Assembly: GCF_006442205.1 (NCBI RefSeq)
Contig: NZ_VFVR01000006.1
Coordinates: 186,001 to 250,000 of the forward strand
Length of the DNA stretch: 64,000 nt
Direction of reading: 5' to 3'
Origin: Mesorhizobium sp. B2-3-12
GTDB taxonomy: Bacteria; Pseudomonadota; Alphaproteobacteria; Rhizobiales; Rhizobiaceae
Part shown: piece by piece, positions 44,122 to 53,585 of the stretch
Position numbering within the stretch: the stretch's first letter is position 1
Layout: the number at the start of each line of letters is the position of its first letter
Notes under the pieces: generated by a model
Database searches by the model: none
What the model was told of the DNA's origin: nothing
Seen by the model: only the letters and a program-made list of their open reading frames with translations
Program-made: the position numbers and the translations under genes

Positions 44122-47100
44122 TTACGCCGGTATCTTGACCACGACCTCGGTCTGGCCACCGGCCTTTGGCTCGAAGGACGCCGATTTTGTCTTCGAACCA
44201 TCGACTTCGAGCGAGATCGTCTTGGTCTTTTTGTCGCGAATGACCTGCACCTTGATCTCGGCGCCCAGCATCTTGAGCGACGCCCGATAGCCGTCCCAAT
44301 GACTGGGCAGCTTCGGCCGGAACGTGATCTGCTTGCCGCGCCGTTCGATACCCAGGATGCCTTCGACCGCGGCCCGGTATAGCCAGCCCGCGGAGCCGGT
44401 GTACCAGGTCCAGCCGCCGCGTCCGCCCTTGTCGTCCCCGGCATAGATATCGGCCGCCACCACATAGGGCTCGACGCGGTAGTGCTCGGTCGAGGCCTCG
44501 TCGAACGCGTGATTGACCGGGTTCAGCATCGAGAAGCAGCGGTAGGCCTCGTCGGTCTGCCCCATCTCCGCCAGCGCGATGACGAACCACGTCGCCGCAT
44601 GGGTGTACTGGCCGCCATTCTCGCGCACGCCAGGCGGATAGCTCTTGATGTAGCCGGGATCCTTGTCCGTCTTCGAGAAGGGCGGCGTGAAAAGCTTTAC
44701 GATCTTGAGGTGATCGTCGACGAGCAACTTCGTCGCCTGCTGCATCGCCGTCGTCGACCGCGCCGGGTCGCCCTCGCCCGAAAGCACGCTCCAGGACTGG
44801 GCGATGGAGTCGATCTTGCACTCCTGCGATGAACGCGACCCCAAAGGCGTGCCGTCATCGAAACTGCCGCGCCGGTACCATTCTCCGTCCCACGCCGTGC
44901 TTTCGAGCGCCCGCTTCAGCGCTTCGGCATGCTTTGCCCAGGCTTGTGCGCGCTTGGTGTCGCCCTCGCTCCTGGCGACCGCGGCGAAGTCGCCAAGCGT
45001 CTTCAAGAGGAACCAGCCCAGCCACACGCTCTCGCCCTTGCCGTGCTCGCCGACACGGTTCATGCCGTCGTTCCAGTCGCCGCCGAGGATCAGCGGCAGT
45101 CCGGCTGGACTGCTGCGCTTGATGGCAAGGTCCAGCGCACGCGCGCAGTGATCGTAGAGCGACACTGTCTTCTTCGAGATTTCCGGGGTGAAGAAGGCGT
45201 CATGCTCGCCTTCGCCCAGTGCCTGGCCGTCGAGGAACGGCAGTTGCTCCTTCAGGATGGTGGCGTCGCCGGTGACCGTGAGATAGCGCGCCGTGGCGTG
45301 AGCGAGCCACACCACGTCGTCGGAGATCAGAGTGCGCACGCCGGCGCCGGTACGCGGCAGCCACCAATGCTGCACGTCGCCCTCCGGGAACTGCCGTCGC
45401 GCGGCGTTGAGGATCTGGTCGCGCGCCAGCGTCGGATCATGCGCCAGCAAGGCGAGTGTGTCCTGCAACTGGTCGCGGAACCCGAAGGCGCCGCTTGCCT
45501 GATAGAAAGCCGAGCGGGCGCGGATGCGACAGGCAAGGCTCTGATAGGGCAGCCAGTGATTGACCATGGCATCGAGGCCCTTGTCCGGCGTCTCGACCTG
45601 GATGGTGTCGAGGAAGGCACGCCATTCGCGCTCGTTGTCGGCCAGGCGCTGGTCGAAGTCCCCGCCCCGGTGCTTCTGCACCAGCGCGCTCGCCTGCGCC
45701 GAGGACTCGGCATCGCCGAGCAGCCAGATCAGCGTGACGTCGCCGCCAGCCGGAATCTCGATGTCACGAGCGATCGCCGCGCACGGATCGTCTCCGGCCT
45801 CGACGCGGCCAGACAGGGCCGAACCGCTCAGCACCGCCTGCGGCAACTCGCTGGACCCGTGCCGGCCGAGGAACTCGGCCCGGTCCGTCGTCACCGAGTG
45901 GATGCCGGTGTCGGCGGCGAGGAAGGCCACGCGCTCGCTGAAATCCAGCCCATAGGGGTTTTGCGCCATCAACGCGCCGGTGGCGCCATCACGGGACGGC
46001 ACTATGGTTGCCGCCGTGCGCGACCTGTGCCCGCCAAGCACCCACTCGGCGTAGGCATAGACGCGCAACCGCGCCGGCACCGAGCCGGAATTCTGGATGC
46101 GCAGCCGCGTAATCTTCACCGGATCGACGGGATCGACGACATGAGTCAGGTCCATCGACAAAGGCCCCCGCTTCGAGCGGAAGGTCGAGAAGCCCTGGCC
46201 ATGCCAGGCCTCGTAGGTCATCGAGGGATCGCGCACCACCGCGGCGATCGGGGAGAACGCCCTGCCGCTGGCCTGGTCGTAAATATAGATGCCCTCGCCC
46301 GGCCGGTTCGAAACCGGATCGTTCGACCACGGCGTTATCTGATAGTCACGGCTGTTGCGGCTCCAGGTGAAGGCAGCCCCCTCGGCCGAGGTGTGGAAGC
46401 CGAACGAGGCGTTGGAGACGACATTGATCCAGGGCTGCGGCGTGGTGCGCCGGCCAGTCAGGCGCACCACATAGTGCCGCCCGTCGCCGTCGAAGCCGCC
46501 GAAACCGTTCCACTGGCTGAGGCCGGAGCCGTCGGCGCTGACATCGGCCACCGCCGAGGCAAATGCATGCATCTGCGGTGCGGGCGCCGGAATTTCGCGC
46601 GGAGCCGGCAATCCAGCCGGCTGCAGGCCATCGCGCGCCTGCAGGGCAGCCGCCTCGGCCCGTTCGATCTGGTCGAAGATGGTGCCGTTGCGCGTATGCA
46701 GCACGACCCGGGCGACGGCGAGCAGCGTCTTGTAGGTCGTCTCCTCCATCAGGTCGCGGCGCACCGCGAAAATGTGCTGGCGGGGTCCGAGTTCCTTGCC
46801 GCGCAAGCGGCTGTTTTCGCACAACGTCTCGACCGCGCGCTGCAGATCCTGGACATAGGAGGAGGCCTGCTCATTGACGACGACGAAGTCGATCATCATG
46901 CCGCGGGTGCGCATATATTCCTGGAAGCGCAACGCCTGGGCAACGATTTCCAGATCGGCGACATCGCCGATCCTGACCAGGAAGATCGGGTAATCGCCCG
47001 AAATGCTGGTCGGCCACAGGCTCGATTGCTTGCCCAGGCCGGAAGCGATGGACTCGGCGGGCAGCCGCAGGAACGGGTCGGGATAGATCAGATAGCGCGC

Positions 47101-50100
47101 CAGTTTCTGCACATTGGCGGCATCGGTCAGGCTGAGGCCCAAATGACGGGTCTGCACCTGGCTGCGCGTCCAGGCGAGCATGGCCTGGCGGGCAAAGCTC
47201 TCCTGATGGTCGAGCCGGTTGATGGCCTCTTCCAACTCGGCGCGGTTGGCCCCGACGACGGTCCAGAAGGTCAGCGATATCTTCTTGTTGGCCGGCACCC
47301 GCACCTGACGGCGCAGCGAGGCGATGGGATCGAGGGTGAAGCCGGAATGGCCACGAAGCCGGGCGCCTGGATCGAAGGCCGCGGCATCGACGATGGTGCG
47401 GCCACGCCCAATGAAGGCGCGCCGGTCGGTCTCGGCCTCGGCATCGCGAGAGGGTCCCGACGGATCGGTGACGAAATGCACCAGCGTGACATCGGGTTCG
47501 CTGGTTTCGCGCTTGCGGCGCGTGGCGAAGATCGCACCGTTGTTGGGAGCGATCTCGGTTTCCACGAACATCTTCGAGAAAGCCGGATGCGCGTTGTCGG
47601 AAGCCTCCGAACCCAGCACCAGTTCGGCAAAGGACGTCACCTCGATGTGACGGTCGGATGTGCTTTCATTGTAGAGCGTGATCCGGCGGCCTTCGCCATT
47701 GCCTTCGGAAATGACGATGCATTCGACCTCGGAGCGCAGCGTGCCGACCGATTTCACGAAGCTCGCCTTGTCATCGGAAAACAGGGTTTGCGTCTTTTCC
47801 TCGGCCGCGTGCTTGGGCTCCGAAGTCGCCGACCACCAGTCGCCAGTGGCCGCATCGCGCAGGAAGATATAGGAGCCAAGCCGATCCTCGACCGGATCAG
47901 GCTGCCAGCGGGTGACGGAAAGATCGCCCCAGCGGCTGTAACCGGAACCGGTCGCGGTCACCATCACCGAATAGCGGCCGTTCGACATCACATTGGTCGA
48001 ACGCAGCGCCCGCAAGGGATCGAGCACGATGCGGGTATCGGGGCTCTCGGTTTCGGTTTCGTCCTTGGAGCGCTCGTCAGCCTCGGTGCGGACGGTGGCG
48101 GTCGGAATGTCGCGCGGCGCCCTCTCCTGCAGCAGCAGTTCGGCCGATTCGATCACCGGATCGCTGTGGAAGCGATCACGCAGGCGACCTTCGAAGATGG
48201 CGTCGGCGACAGCGGCGATCGACATGCCCGAATGGTGGGCATAGTAATTCAGCACGACCGCATGGTTGGTGCCTTCCGGCACGCGCTGCGGCGTGAAGTC
48301 GACCGCATCATAATAGCCATGAGGGCCAAGTGCGCCGATCTCGCGCAGCCGGGCCAGGTTCTGCACCGCTTCGCGCGGGTTGAACTGGGCCGCCAGGATA
48401 GTCGCGTAAGGCGCGATCACCGTGTTCTGGCCGAGGCCACGCTTCAGCCCAAGCCCCGGCACGCCGAAATTAGTATACTGATAGGTCAGTTCCCGATCGC
48501 GAGCGTTGTAGGCCGCTTCCGAGATACCCCACGGCACGTTCTTCTGGCGGCCGTATTGGATCTGGCGCTTGATGATCAGCTTGCTGGTCTGGTTGAGGAT
48601 GGAGCCTTGCGGCTCCTTCATCACCAGTGGCGGCATCAGATACTCGAACATCGAGCCGGACCAGGACATCAGCGCGCCCTGGAAACCGATCTCGACGATC
48701 GGGCGGCCAAGCCTGAACCAGTGTTCGGTCGGCAGGTCGCCCTTGGCGATGGCGAACAGGCTGGTCAGCCGCGCCTCGGAGGCCATAAGGTCGTAGCAGC
48801 TTTCGTCGAGCTGATGTTCCTCGACCCGGTAGCCGATCGACAAGAGCTTGCGCTCCGGGCGCATCAGGAAGGCGAATTCCATCTCGAAGGCGAAACGGCG
48901 GGTGCGCTCGCGCAAGGTGAGCAGCTTGGCACGCAGGGCCTCGACAGCGTTTTCGTCGCTGTGGGCGTCGTGGACGTGCGCCTCGCAGGTGGCCTCGAGC
49001 CTTGCCGCCCAGTCGACGATGACGTCGCTCTGCGGCGATGCGGCCTCGGTGTGAATGGCGGTGGCGAGCTTGCGGATTTCGCCAGCCAGGACCGCAAGGT
49101 TGATGGTGCGGATCGAGGCCATTTCCGGCTGCGCCTTGATCGTCTCGACGGCACGCCGCATGCCGTCGAGGCGATCGACGAGGCGTTGGCGCAGCGGCCG
49201 CAACTGACGGCGGTCGTCAGGCAGTTCATCGAGGCTTTCGCTCAGAATGGTGACGGTATCGAGAATACCCTCGAAATCGCCCTGCAGGTGGACGGAAGGC
49301 GCTTCCGCCCATTCCGCGCAGGCCGCCGCCACCGCCACCAGGTGACCGGCGAGATTGCCGCTGTCCACCGCCGAGATATAGAGCGGGTAGAGCGGCTTCA
49401 GCGTCGTGGTGTCGTACCAGTTGAAGAGATGGCCACGATGACGCGGCATGCTCTCGATGGTGGTCATGGTGGCGTCGATGCGCGTGATGGCATCGGACAG
49501 GCTGATCCAGCCGAAATCGCGCGCCGAGACGACCGAGAGCAGATAGACGCCGATATTGGTCGGCGAGGTACGCGGCGCCACCACGGGCGCCGGGCTTTCC
49601 TGGAAATTGTCCGGCGGCAGATTGTGATGCTCCGCCGTCACGAAGCTTTCGAAATAGTGCCAGGTGCGGCGCGCCACGGTGCGCAGCGTGTGGATGTCGG
49701 CCTGCGATATGCGCAGCCGGTCCTCGGTTTCGGCGGAGCGGCTGATCCAGCTCGCGATCGCCGGCGAGCCGATCCAGAACACGGCAAAGAAGAAGGCGAC
49801 GAAGGCACCGGTGGAATCGGCCAGCACCGGAATGGCTAGGCCGACAAAGCCGATGATCACGGCGCCATACATCATGCCGTAATAGGAGCCGACATCATTG
49901 TCGCCGGCCTTGTGCGCCTGCGAGGCGGTGCGCCATTCCAGAAGGTTCTGCCGGCTGACGAACAGCCGGTAGAGCGTGCGCACGATGGCGTCGCCCATCA
50001 TCCAGGCATTGTGCGCCATCAGCACGATCTTCAGCGCCACCATGGCGGTGCCGAAGGCGACGTCGCGCGCCAGCGCCGAGAAATGGCCGCGCGGTGTCTG

Positions 50101-52707
50101 GTCGCCGCTCTTGGGCAGGATGGCGTTGACGACGTCGAAGGTCGGCGCCATGAACAGGCTGAGGATCAGCAAGGCCTGCCACTGCGCGGCCTGCGTGAAG
50201 GGCAGCAGGGTCCAGCCGGCGATGGCCGCCAAGACCCAGAAGATCGGCGTCAGCGAGCGGCGCAGATTGTCGACCATCTTCCAGCGCGACAGGGCCGGGA
50301 CGCCGGAGCGCGGGTTGAAGATGTAGCCCAAGAGCTGCCAGTCGCCGCGCGCCCAGCGATGGTGGCGCGAGGCATCGACCGAGTAGCGGGTCGGGTAATC
50401 CTCGACCAGTTCGACGTCGGTGACCAGCGCGGCGCGCGCCAGCGCGCCTTCGAGCAGATCGTGGCTGAGAATGGTGTTTTCCTCGATGCGGCCCTGCAAG
50501 GCGGCCTCGAAGGCATCGACGTGATAGAGGCCCTTGCCGGTGAAGGAGCCGTCGCTGAAGACGTCCTGATAGAGGTCCGAAACAGCGAAGACATAAGGAT
50601 CAAGGCCGCGATTGGCCGAGAAGACGCGCTGGAAGAACGAGGCTTCGTCGCCGCTGGTGAGCGAAGCGGTGATGCGCGGCTGCAGAATGGTGTAACCGGC
50701 GGTGACGACGCGCCTGGTGGCGTCGAAATGCGGGCGGTTGAGCGGATGGCAAAGCTTGCCGACAAGGCTCGATACCGCATCGCGGGTGGTGCGGGTATCG
50801 GCATCGAGCGTCATCACATGGACGACCTTTTCCGGCAGCGGCACCTCGAGCGGCAGGAAGGTGGTATCGCTGTCGCCGCGCAGCAAGAGATCGAGCTCGT
50901 GCAGCTTGCCGCGCTTGCGCTCCCAGCCCATCCAGCACCCCTGCGCGGCATTGTACAGCCGGCGGCGGTGCAGGATGTAGAAGCGCGGTGCGCCTTCGGA
51001 GGGATAGCGCGCGTTGAGACGGGCGATTTCGGCACGGGCGAAATCCAGGATCTCGGTGTCCGCCGCATCGACCTCGATCTTGCTGTCGGGCCAATCCGAC
51101 AGCAGGGCGAAATGGATCTCGTCCGCCAGATTGGCGAGGTAGTGCACTTCGATGTTGCGGATGTTCTCCTCCACATCGTCGCGCGAGCCGATCAGCGACG
51201 GCACGACCACCAGGGTGCGCGCCTCGGGCGGCACCCCATGCCTGTAGTCGTAGCCAATCAGGCGCGTTGGCTTGAGGAACAGCGAAACCACGGTGTTGAA
51301 GAAGGCGAGCGCGCCTTCGCTGGCCGGCACGGCAAACAGCGCCAGCATCAGCACGATCGACGGCACCGACAGGCCAAGATTGCCCAACGCATTGCCTGTC
51401 AGGACAAGCAGCAACACCGTCAGCGCGAAAACGGGGAGCACGATGCCGAGCCAGCCGGTCTTGGCGAAGGTCCGCTTCACCATCTGGCTGATCGTGGGCC
51501 GGTAACCGATCGCCTTTTCCAGCTCCAGCCGGCGCGGGCCGACGAGATAGAAACCGACATCGGTATGGTCGGATCCAGCCTGGGTATCAGCCTCTTCAGC
51601 TCCCTGCGGGACCGTTCCGCCGGCGGCGTGGCCGGCCAGCTCAATGGCTTTTTCGGCGACACGGTACTCCGACAGGTTCGAGCGGCGTGCCAGTTCCTCG
51701 ATCGCGGTGCGATATTGATCGCGCGAGAAGAAGTCGAGCGCGGCGAAATCGGTGCGCTCGCGCAACACGGTATCGATACGGCTGACGCCTTCGAACCACA
51801 CCGTCCAGTCGACGTCGTTGATGAGGCGCAGACCACGCACGATGTTGCCGGTGGTGACATTGCCGCTGGACAGCGTCTGGTGCTCGGAAATGATGATTTC
51901 CTCGGCGTCCGAGCCGGTCTTTTCGAGCTCGCCTTCCAGCCACTCCAGCGCCTTGCCGGCGTTCTGCGAGCCGTCGCGCAGGCGATAGAGAAGCTGAGTC
52001 GCGAAGGTGGTGTCCTGCGCGTGCGCGCTGAAATTGGCGAGGATCGCCTGCCGGTCCGGATTGTCGTCGGTCGCCAGCACCTTGTCGGCCACGTCGTTGG
52101 CGATCTGGCGCATCTGGCGGGTGCGGTTGACCCTGACCGCCAGGCGGCGGAGGTTCTCGATCAGCACGAAGCGCAGAAGGGATGGCAGCGCCCAGAGTTC
52201 GCCGATCTTCAGCGGTTCGACCGACTGAAAGCCCTGGACGATGGACTTGAACATGGTCGCCGAGACGGAACTGTCGGAATGGGCGACATAGGTCCAGGCC
52301 AGCGCCAATGCGCGCGGCACGGTGCCGCCATCGGGCAGTTTCAGCGTCGGCAATTGCCGGTAGAAGCGGCGCGGCAGGTCGCGTTTGACCTGGAAAATGG
52401 TTTCCTCGATCAGATAGTTGTTGTCGAGCAGCCATTGCGCGGCGGGCGTGATGGTTTCGCCCCTCGCCTGCGCGGCATTGGTCGACCGGTAGACTTCGAG
52501 GATCTTCTTGGCGCTGTCGCGGATCCGAGCCTGGAAGTCGAACGGGATCAGGCCGAACAGATCCGCCAGATCGCCCTTGGCCAGACTTTCGCCGAGCAGC
52601 CGGAGCCGTTCTTCCGGCAGGAATGTCGATCTTATCGGCTCTTCCGTGATGGCAGGAAAGCTCGCGCTTGTCTTCTCGATCTGGGCTGGATTTGTCTGAA
52701 TATTCAT
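44122..52707 (-). CDS. ndvB: cyclic beta-1,2-glucan synthase
   Basis: A giant inner-membrane enzyme of 2861 residues, typical for NdvB/ChvB. It initiates, elongates and cyclises beta-1,2-glucan from UDP-glucose. The N-terminal 400 residues are cytoplasmic. Membrane segments lie near 420-475, 830-870 and 945-990. The GT84 glycosyltransferase core between them carries DADTRTTRD near 635. The C-terminal third is a GH94 phosphorylase-like domain that sets ring size, with GGDWNDGMNRVG near 2540. The ATG at 52707 has a weak ribosome site. The frame is intact throughout. ndvA follows on the same strand, and the opgC-like gene elsewhere in the window may decorate the product. Confidence 0.95.
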   Translation of the reverse strand: MNIQTNPAQIEKTSASFPAITEEPIRSTFLPEERLRLLGESLAKGDLADLFGLIPFDFQARIRDSAKKILEVYRSTNAAQARGETITPAAQWLLDNNYLIEETIFQVKRDLPRRFYRQLPTLKLPDGGTVPRALALAWTYVAHSDSSVSATMFKSIVQGFQSVEPLKIGELWALPSLLRFVLIENLRRLAVRVNRTRQMRQIANDVADKVLATDDNPDRQAILANFSAHAQDTTFATQLLYRLRDGSQNAGKALEWLEGELEKTGSDAEEIIISEHQTLSSGNVTTGNIVRGLRLINDVDWTVWFEGVSRIDTVLRERTDFAALDFFSRDQYRTAIEELARRSNLSEYRVAEKAIELAGHAAGGTVPQGAEEADTQAGSDHTDVGFYLVGPRRLELEKAIGYRPTISQMVKRTFAKTGWLGIVLPVFALTVLLLVLTGNALGNLGLSVPSIVLMLALFAVPASEGALAFFNTVVSLFLKPTRLIGYDYRHGVPPEARTLVVVPSLIGSRDDVEENIRNIEVHYLANLADEIHFALLSDWPDSKIEVDAADTEILDFARAEIARLNARYPSEGAPRFYILHRRRLYNAAQGCWMGWERKRGKLHELDLLLRGDSDTTFLPLEVPLPEKVVHVMTLDADTRTTRDAVSSLVGKLCHPLNRPHFDATRRVVTAGYTILQPRITASLTSGDEASFFQRVFSANRGLDPYVFAVSDLYQDVFSDGSFTGKGLYHVDAFEAALQGRIEENTILSHDLLEGALARAALVTDVELVEDYPTRYSVDASRHHRWARGDWQLLGYIFNPRSGVPALSRWKMVDNLRRSLTPIFWVLAAIAGWTLLPFTQAAQWQALLILSLFMAPTFDVVNAILPKSGDQTPRGHFSALARDVAFGTAMVALKIVLMAHNAWMMGDAIVRTLYRLFVSRQNLLEWRTASQAHKAGDNDVGSYYGMMYGAVIIGFVGLAIPVLADSTGAFVAFFFAVFWIGSPAIASWISRSAETEDRLRISQADIHTLRTVARRTWHYFESFVTAEHHNLPPDNFQESPAPVVAPRTSPTNIGVYLLSVVSARDFGWISLSDAITRIDATMTTIESMPRHRGHLFNWYDTTTLKPLYPLYISAVDSGNLAGHLVAVAAACAEWAEAPSVHLQGDFEGILDTVTILSESLDELPDDRRQLRPLRQRLVDRLDGMRRAVETIKAQPEMASIRTINLAVLAGEIRKLATAIHTEAASPQSDVIVDWAARLEATCEAHVHDAHSDENAVEALRAKLLTLRERTRRFAFEMEFAFLMRPERKLLSIGYRVEEHQLDESCYDLMASEARLTSLFAIAKGDLPTEHWFRLGRPIVEIGFQGALMSWSGSMFEYLMPPLVMKEPQGSILNQTSKLIIKRQIQYGRQKNVPWGISEAAYNARDRELTYQYTNFGVPGLGLKRGLGQNTVIAPYATILAAQFNPREAVQNLARLREIGALGPHGYYDAVDFTPQRVPEGTNHAVVLNYYAHHSGMSIAAVADAIFEGRLRDRFHSDPVIESAELLLQERAPRDIPTATVRTEADERSKDETETESPDTRIVLDPLRALRSTNVMSNGRYSVMVTATGSGYSRWGDLSVTRWQPDPVEDRLGSYIFLRDAATGDWWSATSEPKHAAEEKTQTLFSDDKASFVKSVGTLRSEVECIVISEGNGEGRRITLYNESTSDRHIEVTSFAELVLGSEASDNAHPAFSKMFVETEIAPNNGAIFATRRKRETSEPDVTLVHFVTDPSGPSRDAEAETDRRAFIGRGRTIVDAAAFDPGARLRGHSGFTLDPIASLRRQVRVPANKKISLTFWTVVGANRAELEEAINRLDHQESFARQAMLAWTRSQVQTRHLGLSLTDAANVQKLARYLIYPDPFLRLPAESIASGLGKQSSLWPTSISGDYPIFLVRIGDVADLEIVAQALRFQEYMRTRGMMIDFVVVNEQASSYVQDLQRAVETLCENSRLRGKELGPRQHIFAVRRDLMEETTYKTLLAVARVVLHTRNGTIFDQIERAEAAALQARDGLQPAGLPAPREIPAPAPQMHAFASAVADVSADGSGLSQWNGFGGFDGDGRHYVVRLTGRRTTPQPWINVVSNASFGFHTSAEGAAFTWSRNSRDYQITPWSNDPVSNRPGEGIYIYDQASGRAFSPIAAVVRDPSMTYEAWHGQGFSTFRSKRGPLSMDLTHVVDPVDPVKITRLRIQNSGSVPARLRVYAYAEWVLGGHRSRTAATIVPSRDGATGALMAQNPYGLDFSERVAFLAADTGIHSVTTDRAEFLGRHGSSELPQAVLSGSALSGRVEAGDDPCAAIARDIEIPAGGDVTLIWLLGDAESSAQASALVQKHRGGDFDQRLADNEREWRAFLDTIQVETPDKGLDAMVNHWLPYQSLACRIRARSAFYQASGAFGFRDQLQDTLALLAHDPTLARDQILNAARRQFPEGDVQHWWLPRTGAGVRTLISDDVVWLAHATARYLTVTGDATILKEQLPFLDGQALGEGEHDAFFTPEISKKTVSLYDHCARALDLAIKRSSPAGLPLILGGDWNDGMNRVGEHGKGESVWLGWFLLKTLGDFAAVARSEGDTKRAQAWAKHAEALKRALESTAWDGEWYRRGSFDDGTPLGSRSSQECKIDSIAQSWSVLSGEGDPARSTTAMQQATKLLVDDHLKIVKLFTPPFSKTDKDPGYIKSYPPGVRENGGQYTHAATWFVIALAEMGQTDEAYRCFSMLNPVNHAFDEASTEHYRVEPYVVAADIYAGDDKGGRGGWTWYTGSAGWLYRAAVEGILGIERRGKQITFRPKLPSHWDGYRASLKMLGAEIKVQVIRDKKTKTISLEVDGSKTKSASFEPKAGGQTEVVVKIPA

Positions 52708-52773
52708 TGAAAATTCCGTAAGCGGGCACTCAGCGGCGTCACCGCTACGGCAATGGCCCTAAAACCGGTTCAA

Positions 52774-52789
52774 ATGCAATTGGTTGCAT
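52774..52789. promoter_or_regulatory. inverted repeat upstream of ndvB
   Basis: ATGCAA-TTGG-TTGCAT is a 6-bp-arm inverted repeat 67 bp upstream of the ndvB ATG, in the 288-bp gap to hutD. It may be a regulator site. No other structure is obvious in this gap. Confidence 0.4.
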
Positions 52790-52995
52790 CAACCCCTATG
52801 CCGAAAGTTTGTTTCCGCACCACGACAGGGCGTCATCTTTCGACCAACCCAAAGACGAGCGCCCCTCGCTCCCGTCAAGACCGATCGACGGAGAGGATTC
52901 GGGCTTTTTCGTGATGCCGACGCCAGCTTACGCTATATTTCGCCGGCATCGCGATCATGTTTGGAAACAGGCGGTAACCGTTGGCAACAAACGCG

Positions 52996-53574
52996 TCAGG
53001 CGGCACCGATTATCCGGATCACGAAGAGGATCGCATCCGGCTCGGGCTGAACCCGCAAGACAGCGGCATCAGGTCCGAGCAGCAAGGTGTCGAGCGGCCC
53101 GAGACGAATGGGCGCGGTGCCGGGGAAAATGGCATGGCCTGCATGACAAAGGATGAAAGTGGAACCTGCGTCGGTCCGGATTTCCACAGGCGTTGAAATC
53201 GCCAGACGCTCGACCTGATGCAACATGCGGCCGCGACGCGTCATGACGTTGAGATCGGTGATCGGGCCGGCGATCAGCGCGGCGCTCGTCGGCTGGTCGG
53301 CCGGAAAGGAAAATGGCCGGGAGGCCGCCGTCATCCGCTCCGGTGGCCGGCCCGCGACGTCAAGCACGATCCCCTCGCCTTCCAGCACCGACAGCGTGCG
53401 GTCGATGCCGGAAAAGCTGGAGAATGGCCCGCTCGTCTCGACCCGGGCCATCGAGACGCGCCAGTCGAAATCGTCGAGCCCGGCGCCATCGGGCGAGACG
53501 GCGATCTCGGTCGTCGTGCCGCCGCCGTTCTTCCACGGCATGACGCGGTAATCGGCGGCACGAAGGATGCGCAT
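52996..53574 (-). CDS. hutD: HutD family protein
   Basis: A 192-residue bicupin of the HutD family, found in hut operons. In other bacteria it is proposed to limit flux through histidine catabolism by binding a pathway intermediate such as formylglutamate. Family markers are YRVMPWKNGGGTTTEIA at the N-terminus, FDWRVSMARVETSGPFS near residue 35, and LNVMTRRG near 108. It starts 11 bases after hutU and is the last gene of the leftward hut operon. The ATG at 53574 gives the expected N-terminus. Confidence 0.88.
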   Translation of the reverse strand: MRILRAADYRVMPWKNGGGTTTEIAVSPDGAGLDDFDWRVSMARVETSGPFSSFSGIDRTLSVLEGEGIVLDVAGRPPERMTAASRPFSFPADQPTSAALIAGPITDLNVMTRRGRMLHQVERLAISTPVEIRTDAGSTFILCHAGHAIFPGTAPIRLGPLDTLLLGPDAAVLRVQPEPDAILFVIRIIGAA

Positions 53575-53585
53575 GACGTCAGCCG

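Noticed and set aside
44929..49839. A 1636-codon open frame on the + strand opposite ndvB, and a 932-codon one at 49912-52710
   Set aside because: Both are antisense to a well-supported glucan synthase. Their residue content is biased (Arg, Gly, His, Asp) without domain patterns, as expected from complement reading of high-GC codons.
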